A model generated the notes under the pieces. That model was given only the letters and a program-made list of their open reading frames with translations, did not search any database and was not told the DNA's origin. Made by a program: the position numbers and the translations under genes. From Cavenderia fasciculata (Eukaryota > Evosea > Eumycetozoa > Acytosteliales > Cavenderiaceae), in NCBI RefSeq assembly GCF_000203815.1, contig NW_004457695.1, positions 2,602,054-2,666,053 of the forward strand: DNA of 64,000 nt. The letters are read 5' to 3'. Numbering within the stretch: position 1 is the first letter of the stretch; each line of letters opens with the position of its first letter. Positions 12,687 to 23,902 of the stretch are shown piece after piece.

Positions 12687-12912
12687 AGATCAAAGAAATA
12701 AATAAACAAAAAAAAAGTAATAATAATCAAAGAAAATTTGAATTTCTCAAAACATTCTTAACTTTTAGTAAACTCACCTCATACACATCATTCTTTTTAT
12801 CATTCTTTTGATCAATAAACAAATAATAATAATAATAAAACAAATAAATAACAAACAACCATAACAACAAAAGAAAGAAAAAGATATATCTTTAAGGTTT
12901 ACAAAAAAGTTG

Positions 12913-15227
12913 ATGAAAGATTCTGTATTCTTTAGTGTATTTAGAAATCAATATTTAGTAAAGAACATATTCTCGAGTGTATCGATTGTCCTTCGGGACA
13001 CTGATCCATCAGAAAAAGAAAATTGTATACACATTAGATCGTATAGTGATTGGAACAACGCAGATTTATTACTAGACTTTGGTCACGTTGGACTATTAAT
13101 CGACAAGGTCAAGAGACTAGAACCAATTCATTTCTCGGAACGATCAATCTATCACATCTGTCAAACTGTAAAGTCATTTGATCACTTTCAACTACTCTAC
13201 AACAAACTACGTCATCGATTTGTTGAACGTCTCATCATTCAATACGCTTGTCAAGGTGGCCAATTGGAGATTATCAAACTTTTAAGAAATCAAACTGAAC
13301 CTCTAAAAGTATGTAAATTCTAATAATCATACTTGTAATGATGCATTAATCAATATTTGTGTATTTGTATTTGTATTAGTTATCAGATATAGGAGCATAT
13401 CATGGAGCTGCAAGAGGAGGAAATATTAAAGTATTGGAATACTTGAAACAAGAAAGAGTTGAATTGTTATCAAGTGATATTCATGACAATACACCACAGG
13501 CATCAATCAACTCATTGATGGATTGTGCCAAACCATATTCAAAGACGGTCGATTGGATATTCAAGAATCTAGTTGAGAACCGTCCACCAGTTGGAAAGCA
13601 ACTGCCAATCAGTGTCGATGAAAACCAAGGTAAACCATGGGGTGTAGAGGACTGCACCACTTGGAAGGAGAAACTTGATGTCATTCAACGATTCTTTAGA
13701 CACTATATCAACGTTGATAAAAGGATATCATCTTTTTTAGACAATGCAAAAAAGAGACATTCGGAAGAGGATATCATCCGTGCTCTCACTGTCTATACCA
13801 AGCCAACCAGCCAAGATGTGCAAGAATACTATTACCGTTTGACATTTAATTATTTGACATTTGTTGGAAAGGCTTTGTTTAATAATAATGGTATCATTAC
13901 TCAATTGGCAACCGATGAATTTAATCTATTGCAAAACAGTAATGACGTTGCACATGAAAAGAAAAGATTTAGATTGTTGGTTGCTTATTTGTTGGAGATT
14001 GAAAATGAAGTCATAGAAACCAATCCAGAATACAACATACCACCATCAAAAGTACCAGTGTATCCATTCTCACCAAGATATGTTTTATTGCACTTGGTTC
14101 AAGATATTGATTCGATCTATATTATCGATGAGATGTCTGCCACTCGTTCCCAACCAATCGACTCATACCAAAAGTGGAGAATGGTTAGTACAAGAGACGA
14201 TCAACAAGGTTACAACTTTACCTTGGATTTCTATCAACAGTTGTACCAACTTTCAGAGGAACAAATGGAATCCAATGCATCTTTGATTGCCAAAATAATG
14301 GAACCACAGTCACTCGACATTCAACCAAAGTCACCAATGATGTTTAAATTGCTTTTGGAACAATACCCACAATTTAATTGGGCTGGCTGGTTCAAAGACT
14401 ATGTCTACAAGTTACCATTTATGACGTTGGAAACCATGGGCGTTCTCATCGATCGCCAAGCCATTACACACAACAAAAACCTTGGGGCCATCCTATCTTA
14501 TATTGCTTGCTACCAAAGACACGATATGTTGGACTATTTGTTTGAACGTATCCCCGTCTCTGAGATTGTCGGCTTTGCATGGGTATCTTTGTTTAAAGGG
14601 ACGTGGAAGATGCTTGGTCAACTCAGAAAACGACTTCCCAACATCATCAGAGTGTCAGAGACTTGGCAACTAGGTAAAATAGGGTCGCTTGACTTTATCA
14701 ACAGTGTCACTAGTCAACTGCCACTCAGCTATCACCTCCAAATCCTCAAGAATGCAATCCATCATCGTAAAAAGGAACTAGTCTTTGGATACCCACCAGA
14801 CAAGCTCGACCTCTTGTCAAGATATGCGTCTGATCTCATGACCAATGTCAATGATCCAGAGATTTATGAATGGGTGAAAAAGATAGCCATGGAAAAGGGT
14901 GATGGCGTTTGGTTACCAGAGACAGCAATCATGAAAATATGTTCAAGTGGAGAAATAGAAGTACTAGAACATATCATTAAAAAGGATCCCGCTGTCATCA
15001 ATCATCTCAAATCACTGAGACTGTCTACCTATCAAAACCATTCAGTCAGTCTCTTTTTATTTCTCTATAACATTGGCTACCAGTTCTCTGCCAAAACAGA
15101 TTCCAATCATGTTTCAGCACTTGACCCAAATTCAAATTGGTTATCAAATATTCTATTGAAACCAAAGTTGATAGTATTGATAAATTACCATTTCAATATA
15201 ATGATATTTCAACTTGGAAAAAATTAA
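12913..15227 (+). CDS. dictyostelid-specific-type protein of unknown function (ankyrin-like family style)
   Basis: Exons 12913-13308 and 13380-15227 join in phase 0 to give 747 residues. The start MKDSVFFSVFRNQYLVKNIF resembles the FRNKYL-type leader of large dictyostelid multigene families. Short segments such as IIQYACQGGQLEIIKLLRNQ and GAYHGAARGGNIKVLEYLKQ look like degenerate ankyrin repeats, and EIEVLEHIIKK near the end could be another. There is no signal peptide, and the middle is alpha-helical with no recognised domain. A function cannot be given. The start at 12913 is the first ATG in the exon. Confidence 0.75.
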
Positions 15228-15426
15228 ATTAATTTTAATAAATTAATAAATAAATAAACAAATATAAAGCACTCTAAAAAAAAAAATTGTATTCATTTTT
15301 AAAAAAACATACACAGCTTACACTCCAACCAAGTTTTCTCGACTATAAATATAAGTATAGATCTATAGGTATAGGTCATTTCACCAAAAATCGTCGTCCC
15401 ACAACTTGACTCAACTAGTACTCAAT
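15228..15426. other. AT-rich spacer
   Basis: This is 3' flank of the preceding gene with A runs; I see nothing else in it. The stretch from 15427 to 15965 holds two orphan exon-like blocks described separately. Confidence 0.5.
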
Positions 15427-15583
15427 TCACTTATCGATGATCTTCTTTAATAAAGGTCTGATTTGGTTGTCGGTATCAAGACCTCGTTTGACATGAAGAT
15501 CATACGTAATTTCTTTGGCTCCTCCCATGATACTTCCAACATTGAAGAACGTATTACTTTCGATGTTTTGTGCAATATTAAAT
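15427..15583 (-). pseudogene. orphan terminal-exon-like block, minus strand
   Basis: An open frame of 51 codons plus stop (TGA at 15427-15429) follows a good acceptor (ATCTTTAG, 15584-15591). It reads FNIAQNIESNTFFNVG, SIMGGAKEITYDLHVKRG, LDTDNQIRPLLKKIIDK and looks like genuine protein. I found no matching upstream exon: the next 150 bases upstream are AT-rich, and further upstream a plus-strand coding-like exon overlaps the expected space. It may be the surviving 3' end of a decayed gene, or the last exon of a gene whose 5' part I cannot see. Family not recognised. Confidence 0.4.
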
Positions 15584-15736
15584 CTAAAGATATGCTATAG
15601 TATTCTATTTAGGTAATCAGATCATTAGAATAAAGTTCGATATACTTTAAACCTAAAGTATAAAATCAACCACTTGCACATCAACAAAAATATTATGTAT
15701 AGTAACATAGTATTCTTGTAGTAGAATTAGAATGCA

Positions 15737-15965
15737 ATGACGAGTCTGCAAGGTAGAATTAAAAATGGAATTGGTCATGGAAGATTACTTTATCTAGTAT
15801 GTAAACAACCATCAACAGTCTACTTATATTTTTAAATTTATACATCTAGATAAGTAAATATAGATCATTGTTACCTATTAGCTGCCAACAACCTATCAAG
15901 TACCCAAGAATGAACAGGGTAATGGTCTTGTTATAAAAAAATTGCTTTATTTTGTGTTGTTGTAA
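15737..15965 (+). CDS. possible small two-exon gene, unknown
   Basis: Exon-like pieces 15737-15796 (MTSLQGRIKNGIGHGRLLYL) and 15882-15965 (starts LPTTYQVPKNEQGNG, ends in a hydrophobic tail and TAA) are separated by an intron with GTATGT donor and CTATTAG acceptor in phase 0. The product would be 47 residues. The first exon looks protein-like; the second is less convincing near its end. It could be a remnant that converges on the minus-strand block at 15427-15583. No family recognised. Confidence 0.3.
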
Positions 15966-16071
15966 AGAAATTAATTAAACCAATTTTTTTTGTGCTTGAT
16001 TCCATTACCCTTGTCGATTTGCTTTGCGCTACCATTAATAATAAAAGGGTAATAATTATTTAAATAAAAAG

Positions 16072-16839
16072 ATGGAAGTCCATCAAAGCGATAATGAATC
16101 ATCGAGTATATTTCAAAACCATAGTCAACAACAACAAGATCAACAATTACTAGTGTCTTCAACAACAGCAACAGCAGAAACAACAAATAATAATGAATCA
16201 AATAGTACAGAAGGATGTAGTAATACAGCAGATACAGCTACAACAAACAAGAATGAAAGATATAATACAATGTTATTAGAAACTATATATAGAGATAAAT
16301 TATTACAATATCAACAAAAGTAGGTCAATGATGATGGTGATGAAAGATATTTTTATAAAAGAGAGTAAAACTAAACCTTTTGTCTCTCTTTCTCTCTTTT
16401 TAGGTTAAGAAAAGAATATGATAACTTGTTAAATGTACAAGTGGATACTATGAAAATAGATTATGAAAAGAGAATCATGACTCAAATAGATGAATTAAAG
16501 CTTTCTACAAACAAGAAAATGTTAGAAATTGTATTATTATTTAAACAAACCTTTGAAAATTATCAACAACAACAGGAAAAGAAAGTTGATTTGGATTTAA
16601 AACTTGTTGATAAACAACAACAAGAAAAGGAAGAAGAAGATGAAAAATTAAAATTGGATGATAAAGAAAAGATTATAAATGAATTAAAAATAGAGATTGA
16701 TAAACAAAACAATCAATACAATCAACAATTACAATCAATCATGGAAATTATAAAAGACCTTACCGTTCAACAACAAGATACAACCATTAAATATCAATCT
16801 TTTCAAGAATTATTGGACCAATTTCCAAATGATAAATAA
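16072..16839 (+). CDS. Gln/Ser-rich coiled-coil protein, unknown
   Basis: Exons 16072-16319 and 16404-16839 join (GTAGGT donor, TTTTTAG acceptor, phase 2) to give 227 residues. Residues 1-60 are Ser/Thr/Asn/Gln-rich and look disordered. From about residue 65 the chain is a long amphipathic helix (LLETIYRDKLLQYQQK, then LRKEYDNLLNVQVDTMKIDY, then Lys/Glu-rich heptads to the end). No enzyme motif is present. It could be a scaffold or cytoskeletal adaptor; nothing in the context decides this. Confidence 0.68.
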
Positions 16840-17103
16840 TAATAATAAATAATATTTAGATTTGGAAACCCCGAGTTATAACAACGGGTGTGTATTTGTA
16901 TAGAAAAGAAAATCGATATGAATTATTTATTTATATGTTTATAATTTTATTTGTTATTTGTTAAATTTTTCCTTTTATTATTATATTACATCTTTAATGT
17001 TTCATAAACCCGATAAACAAATTACTTATTTATATGCGCAATATTATGACCTTGATTGTCCCCCAAAAATAAACCATTGCCTATTTGATTCCATTTTTTT
17101 TGT

Positions 17104-17886
17104 TTAACTTGATTGTTGAACAATAACAGTTTCTTGTTGTGGAATATGTAATTGTTCTGAAATGTCAGTATTTGTTTTGATGATTGGATCGACGATGGTG
17201 GTATTTGAAACGATAAGGTCGGGGAAGATGTTGACAATGTCGTGAATTTCTTGAATGCAATAGTCGACAGATGGGCTTTCGGTGGTGCCACCGACCAAAA
17301 CAGTGATCATACCAGCCTTTTTAGCACCCTCTAAATTATCTACAACGTCGTCGAAAAAGACACATCCGGCAGCATCGGTGGTGCCAGCCTTTTTCATAGC
17401 CATTTGATAAGAGACGGGATGTGGCTTGCTAAAGTCGCCAAGTTCCAAATACTCGATAGTGTCGTCGAAAAAGTTATCGACACCAAGCTCTTTGGTGACA
17501 CGTTGACAATGTCCAAGATCGGCGTTACTGAAAATAATCTTTTTGATGGATGGGTTGATGCTGGCCAATACCTTGATCAAACGTTCGTCACGTCCAATAT
17601 GTGCCTTGAGATTGAGTCCACCATGTACATAGTCCAAATAGTCGTTAATGTCGACTTGGTGGTCAATCATCAGACCCTTGAGTGTCAAACCATAGGTCTT
17701 GTAGTAGTGGTTACGAATCTTGTCAACCTCGTCGGCTGGCATCTTTAATATTTTCTCCATGTATTGTGTGATACGTGTGCTCACTTGTGTTGCCAATCCA
17801 CATGATTTAGGATACAATGTCTGATCCAAATCAAACAATAATGTATGAATATTACGTGGTGCCATTTTATTTAATAATGATTTCAT
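17104..17886 (-). CDS. HAD-superfamily hydrolase, pyrimidine 5'-nucleotidase (Sdt1) type
   Basis: A single exon of 260 residues. HAD motif I is LLFDLDQTLY (catalytic aspartates about D19 and D21), motif II is IIFSNAD, motif III is the lysine of FSKPHP, and motif IV is VFFDDVVDN. The FDLDQTLY variant, helical cap (TQYMEKILKMP..YKTYGLTLKGL) and length fit the yeast Sdt1/Phm8 group, which dephosphorylates pyrimidine nucleotides. Phosphoglycolate phosphatase-like HADs are the alternative. A second in-frame start at residue 8 (MAPRNIHTL) is equally plausible because the family usually begins shortly before the first motif. Confidence 0.88.
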   Translation of the reverse strand: MKSLLNKMAPRNIHTLLFDLDQTLYPKSCGLATQVSTRITQYMEKILKMPADEVDKIRNHYYKTYGLTLKGLMIDHQVDINDYLDYVHGGLNLKAHIGRDERLIKVLASINPSIKKIIFSNADLGHCQRVTKELGVDNFFDDTIEYLELGDFSKPHPVSYQMAMKKAGTTDAAGCVFFDDVVDNLEGAKKAGMITVLVGGTTESPSVDYCIQEIHDIVNIFPDLIVSNTTIVDPIIKTNTDISEQLHIPQQETVIVQQSS

Positions 17887-18708
17887 TATATTATTAAAAG
17901 AGTGAGTTTAGAGGGAAAGAGAGAGAGAGAGAGAAGGTATGTAATGTTGTGTGAAGGGGTATATATTGTAGTAGTATTATAAAAGCAGCTACTGTTTAGA
18001 GAATAATAATAAATAAGAAAAAAAATGAATATTTATATTAATCTATCTGTGCTGATGATGAGTTTAGTTTTGCTTTGCTTTGCTTTGCTTTGCTGCTGAA
18101 GTAATGATATATAAAGAAAGAAGAAATGAATGAATTTGAAATATGTGAATAATATTAAATTAATAAAGTAAATTATGATAATGAATGATGATTCTTTAAG
18201 TGCCCTTTTAAAAAAGCAGTAGTAAAAAATATAAAAAAAAGAAAAATAATTGAAAAATTGGTGTGTTTTCGACCATCCCATTGGACATCGGTTAAAATCA
18301 TAGGTGGTGTTGTATCGTATAGTGAGTGACTTACTAAAATATCGCACCACCACAATAGTGTAGATGTACATCGTATACACGATTTATTTTCTTGTTATAA
18401 AATGTTTTTCTTACAACATTAAAATCCGATACGATTCGATTTAAGTTTGTTTAGAAAATTAAAAAGTGAGAAGTGGAGGTGATGGTTTCGCAAATAAAAT
18501 GTTGGAAGTTCGTTTTGAATTTGAAAAATTTTACACCGTTGATGAGCGGGAACATCAATTTTGGCAGAAATTCTAAAATAAAAGGAGGTAGTTCAAAAAG
18601 CTCTTCAGCTTCATCTTATTATTATCATTCACACATACACAAGTACATTCATTCCCAAAAGAAGGTTTAAAGTATACCATACACATAAAAGAAGAAGAAG
18701 AAGAAAGA
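17887..18708. other. divergent spacer with no gene seen
   Basis: This AT-rich stretch lies between the HAD gene (-) and the coiled-coil gene (+). It includes GA repeats (17920-17935), five TTTGC units (about 18067-18093) and a GGTGGTG/CACCACC inverted pair near 18303-18352. An open frame at 18473-18670 has no splice or family support and is probably leader or spacer. Confidence 0.45.
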
Positions 18709-20029
18709 ATGATGATCGATGACGATGAATTTCAATGGGACGGTTATGATCATTTGATGAGTACCAAACCATCAAATAGAAATGACCCAAAAGCAAGTAT
18801 ATTTGATTTAAACAACATGCGTGACTCTGTTCTCTTTGAAAAGGATAGATTTAGTTTTTGTTTATCTCCTCCAAAAGGTTTGTATCTTATCTTGTCGCGT
18901 TGGTTAACCAATCAGTTATGGATCATATGACTTACTTACTTATCCTTTTTTTTGACATACATCTATCATATAGAAAAGGGAGGTTCATCATTGACCACAA
19001 AAGCAAATACTTCTTCATCATCGTCATCAAAGGTTAGTCAACAACAACAACAACATATTCCATATGGAGTTCAACAACAACAACCAGTATTATCACACCA
19101 AGCAAAAGAAAATATTCCAAACAACTTGAATGTTAGAATCATCAGCACAAATACTAAACAACAACAACAACCAATAACATCACAACCAATCAAGATTAAA
19201 CCATCTAGTGCTTCACCTCCATTGGTTTCTCAACAACAACAAAAACAAAATACCTCATCTTCATCAAGTCTAAGTAGAGGTAAGTTAGTTTTAGATAATA
19301 TATATATTCCTTTTCCAAAAAATGTTAATTACTTATTTATTTATTTTGAATATTTTAGTACCATCATCACCAAATATTAAAACTCAACCATTTAATACAA
19401 AGACACCAACTGTTGGTATTGCAACAAACCATTCCTTGACATCATCGGTAGTACAAAAACAACCAACCACTGCCACCACCAGTAAGAAGGAACAACTTCA
19501 ATCACTCACAGATGTCCAACTCGATCCAATGAGTACCATTAGACTTCCATCAAACCAACCAATGTCAAATAGACCACCAACACCAACCCAACAACAACCA
19601 TCGAGAGCTGGATTATCAACTCGTCCAGGTACTCCAACACAAATTCCAGCCGTTCCTATTCTATCATCACAAAATTCGATCACTGTCATTCCATTATCCA
19701 CTCGTCCAGCTACTCCAACCAAAGGTTTGACTTCTACCACCACTCCAACATCTGTCAACCTCCCACCACCATCTGCCGCCGTTACATCTGCTCTAACTGC
19801 TCAGCTGCCACTCGAACAAAATAACGGTATTAGTATTATCACTGAAGCCAAATTTGAATCACGTCTTAAAATTCTCGAAGCTGAAAATCGTCTTCTCAAA
19901 TCACAAATGTCTGACAAGGATAAATCAATCGATCAACTCTCTACAAGAATTACAGAACTCGAATCACAAATGCATACATTTATGGATGAAGTAAAATTAT
20001 TTTTAATTGGTAATATGGAAAATCAATAA
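18709..20029 (+). CDS. Ser/Gln/Pro-rich protein with C-terminal coiled coil, unknown
   Basis: Exons 18709-18877, 18974-19279 and 19359-20029 join in phases 1 and 1 to give 381 residues. The N-terminus is acidic with a short conserved-looking part (DDDEFQWDGYDHLMST, RFSFCLSPPKE). The middle 250 residues are Ser/Gln/Pro/Thr-rich with a twice-used LSTRPGTPTQ/LSTRPATPTK motif (proline-directed phosphosites). The last 60 residues form a coiled coil (FESRLKILEAENRLLKSQM, then SIDQLSTRITELESQMHTF). No family recognised. A second ATG directly follows the first. Confidence 0.72.
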
Positions 20030-20219
20030 GAAAGAAATAGAAATAGAAATAATAATAATGAATAATTAATAATTAATAAGGGATAAATCTTTAATTGGGA
20101 TTTATACATTTAAATAAATAAATAAATAAATTATACAAAAAAGTAAAAAAAAAAAAAGGATAGTACTACTACTATTTCTTTTTACTCTTTGTTTTGTTTT
20201 ATTATTAAAACATTTTAGT

Positions 20220-23035
20220 TTAATAAGAAATATGTTGTTGAGAACAATTGATTGATTGTTGATAATAACTTTCAGCAAAAACTTTAGATGCATGTATGGC
20301 ATCTTCAAATTCACTGAGCCATAATAATTTATCCATATAGTTTTCAGCAGACAATGCATATTTGTAGGCTTGTTGATTATGACCTTCGACAAATATTAGA
20401 TCGATACCATTCTTTACACGATTCTCAATATTTTGGATATTAAGAACAAAGATGAATGGTATTACTTTGAAGGTGTTCTTTTGAAAGGCCTTCTTTTTAA
20501 ATAGGATGATGCAATCATCAAACAGATAGACTGTGCACTCTTTTGATGGTCCATTTTCTTTTTTTATCACCTTGAATCGTCCCTCTTTGATAAATGTCTT
20601 TTTAACAAGCAAAGATTCTGCTTCTTTACCAAAGATACCTCTCAATTCCGACATCTTTTCTTCATTTGCTATTTTTCCATTAATCTCTGATACAATTTTT
20701 TCCATCAATTTAGCAGCTCTTTCATAATTTCTATAGTGTTCATTTTCTTCTGGAACTGTTTTTTTTAATTCCTAAAAATAAAACAAAACAAATCCAGTTA
20801 TTATTATTATTATTATATATTTATATTATTTCATTATAAATACATACTCTTAATAATAAAGGATATTTACATAATCTTTGAACAGGTTTTATCACATATG
20901 ATGATAAATTTAAACTTCTAACAACAGGTATCGATTTTACTTGTTGTAATAAATAATTGATTTGAAGGTGACTTTCCCATGCAGATATTTGTTTATTACA
21001 AACATCTTGATTTGATAAATAGGTTATATATCTTTTTAATGAATTTGCCTAAATAAAATAAATAAATAAATTTAAGAAATCGATGATGTATTTTCTTTTC
21101 CTTTTTTTTCTTTTCCTTTTCCTATTTCTTACATGTCTAAAAAATACTTCTTCAACATTTGGATATTGATCACTAAAATCCATGATTGGTATAAATTCTA
21201 CAAACATTTCATACATTTTTGAATTGATTACAAATAATTCTTCTACATTTGAAAATACAGCCATGATTTCTTGAAGTGAAACCAAATTTAAAGATGAACA
21301 TTCATCAATTTCTTTGAGAGCACCCATATAATAATTGATCATAATAGCAAGATCATCCAAATAATCTGCTTCAGTTTCAATCATTTCTTTGATAACTTTG
21401 TTGGTTGGTGTGGAGGTATTGATAGTTGATAGTTTTGATCTTCTTCCTAATAAACCTTCTTGTGATTCATTGATGGCTATTATCTTTTCTATTATAATAT
21501 CTTTTGGATCAATTTGATCCAATATCAATGTGGTAGTTTTCTTTGTTGTACCAAAAAATTTCTTTTTAATAGACTTTGTTTTTTCTGTTGGTAATGGTTG
21601 TTGAGATGGTTTATCTGCGGCGGCAACACCAATGGTTTCATCATCTTCAACAATATTTGAAGAACTACTACTACTACTGCTTGTAATAAAATTGATACTT
21701 TGTTTACTATTGTCTTCACTCAAAGAGTAACTACTTGCAGAATCATATGATTGGTCTTCTTCACCATCCTGGTCATCATTTGAACCTCCTTCACCACTTA
21801 GGTTCATCGATGCAGACTTTCGAGTCAAAAGGTGGTGTCTCATTGTTCTCCGTCTTGTATCACTTGGACTTTGAGTTTCTGGAGATACTCCAGATGGTGG
21901 TGAAATGGGTGGTGATGTTTGTGGTGGTGATGTAGTAGTAGTAGTATTGTTTGAAGAAGAAGAACTACTACTAATAGTAAATCTACGTGGTGGTACAACT
22001 GGATTATTGTTTGGTTTGGTTGTTGTTGATGTTGTTGGTATTGGTGGTTGAGGTCTACCAACAAGTGGTGGGGATTTATTGGTTGTTGTTGAAGTTGTTG
22101 GTATTGGAGGTTGAGGTCTATTAGTATTATTATTGTGAGATGGGTTTGGAATCAATGGATTTGTAGTTGATGGTGTTTTAAGTGACATTGTTCGTGGTTT
22201 AACTTGTGGTTTGGTGGGTGATGGTGGTGAACATGTGGTAGAGTATGGAGGTGTGGTTTGATGTTGAAATGAGTGAATGGGGAGATGTTGATGTTGGAGT
22301 AGAGGAGGATGATGATGTGGTAGATGGCGCCAAGTTGGGTGACAAGTTTGTAGGTGATGTGTTTCTAGCTGGAACCATTGGTTTGGTATGGTTCAAGAGA
22401 GGAGGTCTTTTGGAAATTGGAGGTTTATCTTCTCCTCGAGGTGATATTCTAGCTGGTGGCAGCGGTGGTCCCATATTGTTTGATCCACCAACATCGAGCA
22501 TTGTATATGATGGAGAAGAAGAAGAAGAAGAAGAAGAAACCAGACCAAGATCCTTAAATGATGATACTGATGGAGGTGCAGTGGAAGGCATTGGAGGTGG
22601 TGTCGTACTCTCACTATGATGATTATGATGCAGATGATGATTATTTTCACCGCCAGTTTCTGTATTGTTCATCAACAATGATAGTTTAGTTGATGAAACT
22701 AGAGTTGGTGGGGTGATTGTAAACTCTTCATCTTGTTGATCCTTTTTCTTTTTGTTGAATATTAGGCTCATTCTCCCTTTTCTTTCTTTGTGAACAGGTG
22801 TAGTAGATGTCGATAGTATTGATTCATCACTACTACTACTTCCAATACTATTATCACTATTTGTAGGTGACAGGGGAGGATGCGAATGATGATTAGGAGG
22901 AACAGGAGGTGGACTTGGGAGCTTGAGTCTTCCATTTAACATCTTGATGGATGCATCCATCGATGCGGTATGATGAAGTTGTGGATGTGGATGTGGATGT
23001 GGCTGTTCTGGTTGTTGTTGGTGTTGGCTCATCAT
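20220..23035 (-). CDS. Rho guanine-nucleotide exchange factor (DH-PH), frame discontinuity in N-terminal region
   Basis: Downstream exons 21133-22188 (continuing upstream in the same frame), 20848-21048 and 20220-20771 join in phase 0. They encode a DH domain (KVIKEMIETEADYLDDLAIM, SLQEIMAVFSNVEELF, and YVIKPVQRLCKYPLLL, the most conserved DH helix) followed by a PH domain (FIKEGRFKVIKKENG, YLFDDCIILFKKKAF). It should activate Rho/Rac GTPases at the cell cortex. The first roughly 280 residues (from ATG 23035, MMSQHQQQPEQ) are Ser/Pro/His-rich and lie in a frame offset by one base from the DH-PH frame; both frames are open between 22199 and about 22400. No plausible intron bridges them, so either an indel is present or translation starts at 22188 (MSLKTPSTTNP). 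The total is about 880 residues if continuous. Confidence 0.82.
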
Positions 23036-23632
23036 GATGGTAAAGATTATTATTATACCATTGAAAAAGGTGATTATATACAAGTAATAAGTTTTGTTTG
23101 AACTAAAACTACTTTAAAAGTTCAACAGAGTTGAGGGAGGTGAATGTGAATGTGCGTGTGTATGTATGCGAGCTTGCCAAACAATGAACCCGTCTATTAA
23201 TAAAATTAATTGGATTGAAGAGGAGGGAGGTAGGGAGGGATCAGAGAGTGGGTGTGTATAGGTGGGTGGGGGATATGTTGGTACGATCAATCTAATTAGA
23301 TTGATGTGAAGAAAGGGGGGTGAGGGTTGAGTAGGATGGTGATAGGGATGAATGACACAAAAGTAATAGTAAACAGATACAGATACAGATAATAATAATA
23401 ATTATAAGGATCACATTCAACACAAACAATCAATCAATTATTTTTAGTTTGAAGGTGTTGGTGGTGGATTGTTGAGCAGGTGGAGGATTTTGATTAAATT
23501 CAATGAAAAAATGAATGGTGCTTTGTCCGAGTTTGTTAAACTAAACACTTTTTACCACCTTGTAACATTTAAATATTACATAAGTTTCATTGATTATTAT
23601 GAGATAAGATAATAAATAATAATAATAATAAG

Positions 23633-23676
<44 letters not shown>

Positions 23677-23902
23677 ATTATTATTTAAAAGTTTATATTT
23701 AACAAAAGGTTGGGGTATTTTATTTTATATATTGGGGGTAATGATAATACATATATTATATTATTAATTTAAATTATGAACAATTTTTGAATCACAAAAA
23801 ACTTTCGTAATCTTTCTTTTCTCTATCTTCAACTTCTTCTTCTTCTTTCACACTGACACTTCTTTAATTTTGAGTTGTTGATGTTATTTGTTTGTTGGGT
23901 GT
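23036..23902. other. long spacer, 5' of the RhoGEF and 3' of the CTDC gene
   Basis: This spacer holds purine-rich GGAGGGAGG sequence (23221-23240), ATAC/AGATAC repeats and a long (AAT)n microsatellite (about 23617-23674). It contains the RhoGEF leader and the CTDC gene 3' flank. No other gene is seen. Confidence 0.5.
23632..23674. repeat. (AAT)n microsatellite
   Basis: About 14 uninterrupted AAT units in non-coding DNA, with a shorter AAT cluster just before it. Such repeats are abundant in dictyostelid spacers. Confidence 0.8.

Noticed and set aside
18473-18670. 65-codon plus-strand frame
   Set aside because: Ends just before the 18709 gene and shows no family or splice evidence; probably its leader region.
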